In this document: positions 55,153-62,533 of the stretch, in pieces
How the letters are laid out: every line of letters begins with the position of its first letter
Position numbering within the stretch: the first letter of the stretch is position 1
Assembly: GCF_002217395.1 (NCBI RefSeq)
Contig: NZ_MUHD01000016.1
Location: forward strand, 251,860 to 315,859
Length of the DNA stretch: 64,000 nucleotides
Source of the DNA: Flavobacterium plurextorum
GTDB lineage: Bacteria > Bacteroidota > Bacteroidia > Flavobacteriales > Flavobacteriaceae
Direction: 5' to 3'
Program-made: the position numbers and the translations under genes
The notes under the pieces: generated by a model
Databases searched by the model: none
Seen by the model: the letters and a program-made list of their open reading frames with translations, nothing else
Told to the model about the DNA's origin: nothing

Positions 55153-55174
55153 GTTGCAAGTTATAATATGAAAC
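55153..55174. promoter_or_regulatory. Shared palindromic operator between DUF1254 operon and methyltransferase gene
   Basis: GTTGCAAGTTATAATATGAAAC matches the TTGCAnnTTATAAnnTG..AAC framework seen at 37323-37344 and 41127-41148. It lies between divergent genes, so it could act on either or both. Confidence 0.55.
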
Positions 55175-55349
55175 CATTTTACATAAACCTTTGACGTAAG
55201 GCTAAATTACCGCTGTTCTAATATTTATGCTGCAAAAAAACGCTTACTCCAACTTTTTCATAAAAAGTTAATGCAGCAATTATTTTTTAGAAATACCATT
55301 CTTAAGTTTAAAAAAATCATTATTTTTAGTAAACTTTCATTCTTTTATT

Positions 55350-56957
55350 ATGACTGATAAATCACAACTTCGCAGTTCTATTTTTAGACATCTAGACGGT
55401 TTGGCTGTTGCTCCAGCTGCAATAGCACTTAAGAATAATGCGGTTTTAGAATTTATCTTAAGTAAAAAGCGAGTACAATTGTCAGAGCTTGCTGCTGTTT
55501 TTAAAGCAAATGAAGGCTATCTGAATGTGAGTTTGAGAATTTTAGCTTCTCAAGGATTTCTGAATTATGCGGTTGATAATCATAAGCAGGAAATTACAAT
55601 TTCTGTAAACGAAAAAACAGAAATAGCTTTTTCATTGTTTTATCTCTATCAAGATGTTGTCGATTTACTTCAGTTGTCTATCCAATTTCATCCTCGTCTA
55701 TTTGAAGATGTTCCTTTTGAAAAACTCAATGTTATTTTTGAAAGGTATAAAACAAAATACGGAATTGAATCGTCTGAGGATCCCTTGACAAACAGCATTC
55801 AGGATCAGATTTTAAAACACATTGAAGGGCATTTGATTGGTCCTACAATAGTTCGTTTGGCAATGAACGGGATGTTTCATAAATATTTTATGGAAACTTC
55901 TTTCAAACCAGAAGAGTTTCATAAATCGCCTGAAAATTTCAAAAAAATACTGGATTTCTTTGTCCTTCTTGGATGGTTTTTAGAAAAAAAAGGCAATTAT
56001 CAATTTACTGAAGAAGGTTTGTTTTTTGCCAAAAGAGCCAGTGCTTATGGCGTTACGGTTTCTTATTTGCCAACGTTTGCTAAAATTGAAGAATTAATTT
56101 TTGGTAATCCTGATGTTTTACGAATGGCTGCCGATGGAGAAAATGAAATTCATGTTGATCGCGTAATGAATGTTTGGGGAAGTGGCGGTGCTCACGATAC
56201 GTATTTTAAAGTTGTTGATGAGATTATTATTAACCTGTTTAATCTGCCGATTAATGAACAGCCAAAAGGGATTTTGGATATGGGCTGCGGCAACGGTACT
56301 TTTTTGCAACACATTTTTGAAGTAATCGAAAGACAGACTTTACGAGGAAAAATGCTGGATGAATATCCATTGTTTTTGGTTGGAGCAGATTATAATCAAG
56401 CTGCTTTGAAAGTTACCAGAGCAAATTTGATAAAGGCCGATATTTGGGCAAAAGTAATTTGGGGAGATATTGGACGTCCTGATTTACTTTCGGATGATTT
56501 AAGGGAAAATTATAATATTGACTTAAAGGATTTGCTTAATGTGAGAACTTTTCTGGACCATAACCGAATCTGGAAAGATCCAAAACATATTAATAAAGAC
56601 AGAGTCAGCGCTTCAACCGGAGCATTTGCTTATAGAGGAAAAAGAATCAGCAACAATTTAGTAGAAGACAATCTTTTGGAACATTTACAAAAATGGTCAC
56701 CGTATGTTCGCAAGTTTGGCTTACTTTTAATTGAATTACATACCATAAATCCAGAACTTGCAGCGGCCAATTTAGGAAAAACTCCTGCCACAGCTTATGA
56801 TGCTACGCATGGATTTTCGGATCAATATATTGTCGAGATCGATGTTTTTAATGCTATTGCGGCAGAAGCTGGATTGTTTCCTGACCAATCTACTTTTAAG
56901 CGATTTCCAGAAGCAGATATCGCAACGGTGAGTATTAATTTATTGAAAGGAAAATAA
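55350..56957 (+). CDS. Large SAM-dependent methyltransferase
   Basis: A 535-residue cytoplasmic protein. Two winged-helix-like blocks (about 10-90 and 165-235) precede a class I methyltransferase domain with motif I 'GILDMGCGNGTFLQHIFE' near residue 312. Similar multi-HTH methyltransferases are tailoring enzymes of polyketide or peptide pathways, but no biosynthetic genes are nearby. Motif I and the acidic 'VGADYNQAALKV' segment support SAM binding. It is divergent from the DUF1254 operon and shares its control region. The substrate is unknown. Confidence 0.75.
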   Translation: MTDKSQLRSSIFRHLDGLAVAPAAIALKNNAVLEFILSKKRVQLSELAAVFKANEGYLNVSLRILASQGFLNYAVDNHKQEITISVNEKTEIAFSLFYLYQDVVDLLQLSIQFHPRLFEDVPFEKLNVIFERYKTKYGIESSEDPLTNSIQDQILKHIEGHLIGPTIVRLAMNGMFHKYFMETSFKPEEFHKSPENFKKILDFFVLLGWFLEKKGNYQFTEEGLFFAKRASAYGVTVSYLPTFAKIEELIFGNPDVLRMAADGENEIHVDRVMNVWGSGGAHDTYFKVVDEIIINLFNLPINEQPKGILDMGCGNGTFLQHIFEVIERQTLRGKMLDEYPLFLVGADYNQAALKVTRANLIKADIWAKVIWGDIGRPDLLSDDLRENYNIDLKDLLNVRTFLDHNRIWKDPKHINKDRVSASTGAFAYRGKRISNNLVEDNLLEHLQKWSPYVRKFGLLLIELHTINPELAAANLGKTPATAYDATHGFSDQYIVEIDVFNAIAAEAGLFPDQSTFKRFPEADIATVSINLLKGK

Positions 56958-57147
56958 TCTATAACTTAATTCAATAAGAAATAGAACTAAGAGAAACACT
57001 GCTTTATTTTATAAAAAAACAAAATGTTACTTTTTCTTTTCTATTCTTTATATCTCTTTCTGTTTATTTAGATAAAAGCGGTTTTTTAGATTTATTCTTT
57101 TAAAAATAAAATAATATCTTTAACTTTAAAATTATTATAAATCTATT

Positions 57148-57516
57148 GTGACTAAATTTTACATCATATTGATCGCTGTTCTTGGCCTATTCTTAGTGCC
57201 AACGGTAACTTTTGCATGTAAAAAACCATCTGTAAATCATTCTTATACAAAAAATACTTCTAAAACTGAGAAGAAAAACTGTTGTGCTAAAATGAGTCAT
57301 TCGAAAGATAAAAATGATGACGGCTGCAGCGGAAAATGCAAACACTCGATGTGTAGCTGTACTTTTGCTTGTAATGGAGGGATTACTATTTTTAATGAAT
57401 CACAATTCAATACCAATTTTTTCCGTTTTAATTCGGAAAAAGAAAAGTTTTATAATTCAGAAACCTTTACTTCCGCTGGTTTCCAATCTCTTTGGCTTAT
57501 ACCTAAAATAAGCTAA
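57148..57516 (+). CDS. Cysteine-rich exported protein
   Basis: A 122-residue protein with a GTG start and a signal peptide ('FYIILIAVLGLFLVPTVTFA'). Eight cysteines are packed in 'ACKK', 'NCCAKMSH' and 'GCSGKCKHSMCSCTFAC', together with Met and His. This composition suggests periplasmic metal binding, probably of copper or zinc. No family was named. It lies 306 bases upstream of a DUF3347-like lipoprotein and a haem-binding-domain gene, a context often linked to copper handling in flavobacteria. Confidence 0.65.
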   Translation: MTKFYIILIAVLGLFLVPTVTFACKKPSVNHSYTKNTSKTEKKNCCAKMSHSKDKNDDGCSGKCKHSMCSCTFACNGGITIFNESQFNTNFFRFNSEKEKFYNSETFTSAGFQSLWLIPKIS

Positions 57517-57822
57517 ATTCTTTATTGACAGCCATAAGTGTGTCAATTCTAAAGCATAACTGCTTGCTGCTATTTATTTTCAACCTAATCAATTACAAAA
57601 ATATTGTATTTCTACAGTATTCTATTTTGTTCTTGTTTAAAAAAAGGCACAAAATCTATTCTTAAAAAAGAAACACGATAATACTTTTATTAGCAGCATT
57701 GTTCTGTAAGTTGAAAAAATAAAGCAAGCCAAACCAAGAGAATAAAACTAAATCCTTAATACTAATCTAAAGTATTGAGGTAAAGTTAAATAGTAAAAAT
57801 AACAACCTAAAACTTAGAAAAA
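57517..57822. other. Intergenic region upstream of the DUF3347-like gene
   Basis: A 306-base AT-rich gap. An imperfect inverted repeat around 'AATACT...AGTATT' near 57757-57775 is visible. No gene or consensus promoter is evident. Confidence 0.35.
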
Positions 57823-58392
57823 ATGAAAAATCTAATTCTATCAACTATAACAGCAGCATTTGTAATGGTTTCATGTAATCAAAAAAACAAAGAAGCTGTA
57901 ACACCAGATCCAAAAGAAAATCAAAATCAATCAAATGCAAAGGAAAGTACTGATAAATCTAATTTTTCTATAAATGAGATTACAACTAATTATCTGCATC
58001 TGAAAAATGCATTGGTTAATGACGACTCAAAAAATGCCGCCAATGCAGGGAAAGAATTACTTGCTGCATTTAATAATATCAATTCAGCAGCGATCGATGA
58101 GAAATTAAAAATCAAGTATAATGATATTGCTGATGTTGCCAAAGAACATGCTGAACATATTGGTGATAATGACGGAAATATAGAACATCAAAGAGAGCAT
58201 TTTGTGTTACTAAGTAAAGATGTAAACGATTTAATAGAGGAATTTGGTACAGATCAAAAGTTGTATCAAGATTTTTGTCCAATGACAAACGATGGTAAAG
58301 GCGCAATATGGATTAGTGAAACTAAAGAAATAAAAAATCCCTATTACGGTTCAAAAATGAGCAGCTGCGGATCGATTAAGAAAACGCTTTAA
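57823..58392 (+). CDS. DUF3347-like lipoprotein
   Basis: A 189-residue lipoprotein with lipobox 'VMVSC' (Cys18) and a low-complexity linker. The helical DUF3347 region begins 'ITTNYLHLKNALVNDDSKNAANAGKELLAAF'. The C-terminal block 'QDFCPMTNDGKGAIWISETKEIKNPYYGSKMSSCG' carries two Cys and two Met. The same block follows DUF3347 in CusB-like metal-efflux adaptors. It is cotranscribed with the haem-binding-domain gene (2-base gap). A periplasmic copper role is inferred. Confidence 0.82.
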   Translation: MKNLILSTITAAFVMVSCNQKNKEAVTPDPKENQNQSNAKESTDKSNFSINEITTNYLHLKNALVNDDSKNAANAGKELLAAFNNINSAAIDEKLKIKYNDIADVAKEHAEHIGDNDGNIEHQREHFVLLSKDVNDLIEEFGTDQKLYQDFCPMTNDGKGAIWISETKEIKNPYYGSKMSSCGSIKKTL

Positions 58393-58394
58393 AA

Positions 58395-58865
58395 ATGAAA
58401 CCTTATATTAAAAAGATAATTTTCGTTGGTGCAATTGTTCTTGTACTTATTCAATTTTATCAGCCTGCTCGTAATTCCGATTACGGGCAGGTTTTACCCA
58501 TTCATTTTTCTAAAATCTATTCTGTTCCTCAAAATGTCGAAGCGATTTTGCAAACTTCCTGTTACGACTGCCATAGTAATAACACACGTTATCCTTGGTA
58601 TTCAAACATACAGCCCATGCGTTTTTTTATGGACGGTCACATTTCTGAAGGAAAAGATGATTTAAATTTTAGTGAATGGGGAAATTATTCGAAAAGAAAA
58701 CAAGAAACTAAACTGAACCGAATGATCAAGCAAATAAAGGATGATAAAATGCCTTTAAGTTCTTATACTTTAATTCATAGAGATGCAATACTGGATTCCA
58801 CGCAAAAGAAATTACTAACTACTTGGCTTGAAAGCGTAAATGACAGCATTGCAAAAAACAATTAA
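58395..58865 (+). CDS. Haem-binding-domain (CxxCH) membrane-anchored protein
   Basis: A 156-residue protein with an N-terminal membrane anchor ('IIFVGAIVLVLIQFY'). The c-type haem motif CYDCH lies in 'ILQTSCYDCHSNNTRYPWYSNIQPM', the hallmark of the Haem_bd (PF14376-like) family in Bacteroidota. A Met in 'DDKMPLSSYTLIHRDA' could be the distal ligand. It starts two bases after the DUF3347-like gene. It is likely a periplasmic monohaem cytochrome. Confidence 0.9.
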   Translation: MKPYIKKIIFVGAIVLVLIQFYQPARNSDYGQVLPIHFSKIYSVPQNVEAILQTSCYDCHSNNTRYPWYSNIQPMRFFMDGHISEGKDDLNFSEWGNYSKRKQETKLNRMIKQIKDDKMPLSSYTLIHRDAILDSTQKKLLTTWLESVNDSIAKNN

Positions 58866-58933
58866 AGTAATGGTAACAACAGAATCACTATTATCGCTCA
58901 AGTATATAAGAGCTTATTTGTTTTTTTTATAAA

Positions 58934-58975
58934 AAAAGCTCCAAAGTCAAATGACTTTGGAGCTTTTAAATTTTA
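58934..58975. terminator. Bidirectional terminator after the haem-protein gene
   Basis: A 16-bp perfect stem (58934-58949 with 58952-58967) has a two-base loop and A/T runs at both sides, between convergent genes. Confidence 0.85.
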
Positions 58976-58990
58976 TTTAATGAATTACAT

Positions 58991-59437
58991 TTAGTTCAAA
59001 TCATTGAACTCATGTAATGATTTTAATGTGCCTTCATAAAACAAGATTGCCGCGATAAGATTTCCTTTATCTGAGTATGGCATCATTTTTCTTTGAAACT
59101 CTACTGTAGTGTCTAAGAAGTTTGTAGTTCCTACTGCTTGACCATCAAGTATTTTTTTATGATCTCCATCGTCTGGAATACCTAAATCTGCCATTGTAAC
59201 ACCTGGTTTAGTAACCAAAGCAATATAAGGAAGCGTTTTTACTAAAACTTTAATACGCTCAATGTACAATTCTAAAAGTTCTCCTTTTTGCATACCGCTC
59301 AATTCTTTTTGATCGTGGTATTTACGGATGATAGCTGTTGTACTGATAATACTTCTTGGAGCGTTTTTTGCCTGAGCTGATACAGCGCCGGTTGTCAAGA
59401 AGAAAAGGAAACTTAGTAAAATAATCTTACTCTTCAT
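58991..59437 (-). CDS. Hypothetical periplasmic protein (148 aa)
   Basis: A 148-residue exported protein with signal peptide 'IILLSFLFFLTTGAVSAQA'. The mature part is helical, including 'QKELSGMQKGELLELYIERIKVLVKTLPYIALVTKPGVTMADLGIPDDGDH'. No domain was recognised, though it looks like a conserved flavobacterial protein. It is monocistronic and shares a terminator with the convergent haem-protein operon. Confidence 0.65.
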   Translation of the reverse strand: MKSKIILLSFLFFLTTGAVSAQAKNAPRSIISTTAIIRKYHDQKELSGMQKGELLELYIERIKVLVKTLPYIALVTKPGVTMADLGIPDDGDHKKILDGQAVGTTNFLDTTVEFQRKMMPYSDKGNLIAAILFYEGTLKSLHEFNDLN

Positions 59438-59540
59438 TTTAATAATAGGATTTGGGTGTTGTTCTTAAAAACAAAAATATATAAATTAACTTAAATTACA
59501 ACTTATTAATTTCTTTTTTATGTTTAGAATTTCATTACTT

Positions 59541-60179
59541 CTACGTTTTGATTATTCTAAAACGTCCTGGATACTTTATCCAAATGCTTTTTCTAGTGCC
59601 ATAATAGTCCATAAATTCTTCACAAACAAAAACGGCATGCGCTTTTGACCATGCAACAACTCCACAAAATTCGCTTCCAGATTGTCGCTTTAATTTTTGT
59701 ATTTGTTTGCCAACCGTAAATCCTAAATACTTATAAATGGTTGGAGTGTAAATGGTACCGTCTTCTAAATCCTCTAATGCCTTATCAAATACAGCATCTT
59801 TGTCGATGATTTGTTTGTATTTTGCCATTACAGCGTATGTAAGTATAGCATAATCTGTGATTTTTTCACTTTCGCAATTGTCTTTTATATAGACAAAACC
59901 AGCAGAAATTTTGGCTTTGTTAATTTCGTCACTATTCAAATTAAATGATGCATTATTCTTTAAAGTGATTTTGTACAAACTGTCGTTTATCTTTTCGCTA
60001 ACAAAAAGATTATCTAATCCATAAACATTTAAAGAAGCTTTGATAAATGCAATTGAAGAACAATTGGTACGTTCACCTTGTTTAAAACTTTCGAATATTT
60101 TATCTGAACTCAATTGAGAGTAAGCATTTGAGCCTACTAATATTAAAAATAAATATATTGAAGTAACCGATTTTATCAT
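59541..60179 (-). CDS. Exported protein with a possible Cys/His hydrolase core
   Basis: A 212-residue exported protein. I choose the Met at 60179 because it starts a signal peptide ('SVTSIYLFLILVGSNAYSQ'); the longer frame adds 33 residues. The mature protein has 'GERTNCSSIAFIKASLNVYG' near its start and 'GVVAWSKAHAVFVCEEFMDYYGTR' near its end. This is a Cys ... His arrangement like papain/C39-fold proteins, which is inference only. No family was named. It lies downstream of a urea transporter gene. Confidence 0.5.
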   Translation of the reverse strand: MIKSVTSIYLFLILVGSNAYSQLSSDKIFESFKQGERTNCSSIAFIKASLNVYGLDNLFVSEKINDSLYKITLKNNASFNLNSDEINKAKISAGFVYIKDNCESEKITDYAILTYAVMAKYKQIIDKDAVFDKALEDLEDGTIYTPTIYKYLGFTVGKQIQKLKRQSGSEFCGVVAWSKAHAVFVCEEFMDYYGTRKSIWIKYPGRFRIIKT

Positions 60180-60335
60180 TTTTAGATTTTGTAATTGTTT
60201 TCCAATTGATTTCTTAGGAAGAATCAGATTATACAAATCTATAAAAATCAACTCGTAATTGTTTTCTTTACATCTCAACTTTTTTCTAAAATTAGAATAT
60301 AAATTAAACGCTTAAGATTTTATGTTTTAATAGTT

Positions 60336-61238
60336 TTATGGATATGTCTTAAAGCTGAAGTATTTACTAAGCAGTTTTTGCATTATTAAAACAATACAGG
60401 TTGCTGCAACAAAAGGAAAAGTAAGTGGTATAAACTGATAGTTATTCATAGTAAAACCTATAAAAACAGATAAAACAACTGCAATAAAAGTCCAAACAAT
60501 GTTTATCACCCGATTTCCTGCAAAAACAATAGCGCACAAAACGGCATTGTAACTGAATAATCCCATCATAATTTCTTGCGTTGAAGCATTGTAGAATGCT
60601 GCTATAAAACCTGCGGCAAGACCTCCAAATAATCCGTAAACGGCACGAATTGGGGAACTTACAAAAACTCCAATAAAAAACACCACTCCTGCAAAAAGAC
60701 TTTCCTGAAATATCACCTGTCCAAATCCCCGCAGTGCTAATACTGCATGAAGTTTACTGTCTATAACGCTATTTAAAGATACTGTTCTGGGTGCTAAAAA
60801 AACGTTTTCAAGCATATAGATAAAAAACCAGCAGACCAAAATAAATGGTAATGTATAAACAGGAATACGTTTACGATTAAACCAATGCTGTATAACAACT
60901 GCCAGTATACTCCCAATTACAACCGCCAGCCATAATACTAAAACTGGTTTGAAATAAAAAGCTAATCCAGCCCCGACTAGAGCTGCGTTAAAACCATAAA
61001 TTCCTTGGGCAATTTCTATTTTATCATATTTTAAAACTCCTGCTGTGATTGTGCCGCAGCAAGAAGCAAGTAAAACAGCAATTCCCATTTCTAATGAACC
61101 ATAAAATATCCCTATCAAAAAAAGTAATCCAGTATATACAGATTCTTGAAGCATAATCTGCCCAATACCTTTAAGTATAACAGAAGGAAATTGGTTCTCA
61201 ATTATTCTAGTCTGTTTCGAAAATAGTTTTATATGCAT
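60336..61238 (-). CDS. Urea transporter (UT family)
   Basis: A 300-residue inner-membrane channel for urea. The UT inverted repeat is visible. 'LKGIGQIMLQESVYTGLLFLIGIFYGS' is echoed by 'LRGFGQVIFQESLFAGVVFFIGVFVSS', and 'YDKIEIAQGIYGFNAALVGAGLAFYF' by 'TQEIMMGLFSYNAVLCAIVFA'. Each half has about five helices. No urease genes are in the window, so urea may be scavenged by enzymes encoded elsewhere. Confidence 0.9.
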   Translation of the reverse strand: MHIKLFSKQTRIIENQFPSVILKGIGQIMLQESVYTGLLFLIGIFYGSLEMGIAVLLASCCGTITAGVLKYDKIEIAQGIYGFNAALVGAGLAFYFKPVLVLWLAVVIGSILAVVIQHWFNRKRIPVYTLPFILVCWFFIYMLENVFLAPRTVSLNSVIDSKLHAVLALRGFGQVIFQESLFAGVVFFIGVFVSSPIRAVYGLFGGLAAGFIAAFYNASTQEIMMGLFSYNAVLCAIVFAGNRVINIVWTFIAVVLSVFIGFTMNNYQFIPLTFPFVAATCIVLIMQKLLSKYFSFKTYP

Positions 61239-61825
61239 AATATAAATTGTACGATTATTTTTATCAATATTTACTAAGTCTAAAGTTAGTAAAAATTCTA
61301 GTATTTTTCTGATAGCCGATGCTATTATTGTAAGTATAAAAATGTAGTAAACTTAGAAAATAAACCGCAGCTAAATCGATACAATTAAATATCACACTTT
61401 AATTCAATTTGTTCTAAAAAGACGTATAAATACGCTCTATTACTAGTTTATTTATTACTAAACTTGCATATAATTTAGTCTGAAATTAAAACACTGGAAT
61501 TCTTAATGCATTAATAACTTTACTTAGGTTGTTATTTCATTTGATTTTTATAATTTTATAAGAATCATCTTGTTATACAAATCGATTGTAAAAAGCTATT
61601 ATATAATCATTTACACAAACCAGTAGTGATAATGAATTTGATCGTAAATAGATACAAACCATTTTCTAGAAGTCATACAATTAACATAAACACATTTAAT
61701 AGAAAATATAGCTCAAGAGTACTTTTCTATCATTTTTTGTTTATCAATTAGTCTATGATTGCACATTTTTAAATAAATAAACCAAACTATATTTCCAAAA
61801 ACAATTTTAATTAAATCAATCACTT
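61239..61825. other. Long intergenic region upstream of the tail-collar gene
   Basis: 587 AT-rich bases lie between divergent genes. A 39-codon frame (61632-61751) lacks protein-like features. No promoter, repeat or RNA was recognised with confidence, although the length leaves room for one. Confidence 0.4.
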
Positions 61826-62413
61826 ATGAAAAAAAACTACTTTATTTTATTATTTGTATTTACTGCGTTTTTTAGCACAAATAAAGCTTCTGCACAAGCA
61901 GATCCACTAATCGGTCAAATTTCGATGTTTGCGGGTACTTTTGCCCCTCGTGGCTGGTTGTTTTGTAATGGCCAACTTCTTCCAATTCCGCAATATAGCA
62001 CTTTGTTTTCGATTATAGGAACTACTTATGGCGGCGATGGAATAAACAATTTTGCATTACCCGATTTAAGAGGCAGAGTTCCTGTTGGTCAAGGTCAAGG
62101 ACCTGGCTTAAGCCCGAGAAATTTAGGTGAAACTTCTGGTAATGAAAATGTTACTTTAACGATTAGTAATATGCCTGCACATAATCATCAATTGAATGCA
62201 AGTACTGCAGTGGGAACTTCTAATGTACCAACAGGAAATGTGCTTGCAAACACTTCTGTACTTGATAAAGAGTATAATGGCTCGCCCAACACTGCTATGA
62301 ATAATGCATCAATTGGCATTTCAGGTTCAAACGCACCAGTTACTATTATGCAGCCCTTTCAAACTATTAATTTTATTATTGCCATTGAAGGTATTTATCC
62401 TCCGCGTCCTTAA
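61826..62413 (+). CDS. Secreted phage-tail-collar (microcystin-dependent) domain protein
   Basis: A 195-residue protein with a signal peptide ('FILLFVFTAFFSTNKASAQA'). The tail-collar domain is unmistakable: 'IGQISMFAGTFAPRGWLFCNGQLLPIPQYSTLFSIIGTTYGGDG', 'FALPDLRGRVPVGQGQGPGL' and 'NMPAHNH'. No phage genes are near. The signal peptide suggests a surface or secreted protein of the MdpB kind. It lies 120 bases upstream of an adhesin, so the pair may be displayed together. Confidence 0.9.
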   Translation: MKKNYFILLFVFTAFFSTNKASAQADPLIGQISMFAGTFAPRGWLFCNGQLLPIPQYSTLFSIIGTTYGGDGINNFALPDLRGRVPVGQGQGPGLSPRNLGETSGNENVTLTISNMPAHNHQLNASTAVGTSNVPTGNVLANTSVLDKEYNGSPNTAMNNASIGISGSNAPVTIMQPFQTINFIIAIEGIYPPRP

Positions 62414-62533
62414 ACGCCTTATTTGTTTAAAAATGTTTGTTTTAACTGCTGTTTGTGCAAACAAACAATAGTTAAAATTGTATTGATACGGCCTATAAAA
62501 GGCTGGCGATAACTAATATAAAATTTTATACAA

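Noticed and set aside
54959-55171. A 70-codon plus-strand frame
   Set aside because: It is antisense to the sulfatase relic, which explains its protein-like composition.
61632-61751. A 39-codon ATG frame in the long spacer before the tail-collar gene
   Set aside because: It has no hydrophobic segment, no domain and no supporting promoter, and chance frames of this size are common in AT-rich DNA.
61826-62413. Prophage, because of the phage tail-collar domain
   Set aside because: The protein has a signal peptide, and no capsid, terminase, portal or other tail genes are present.
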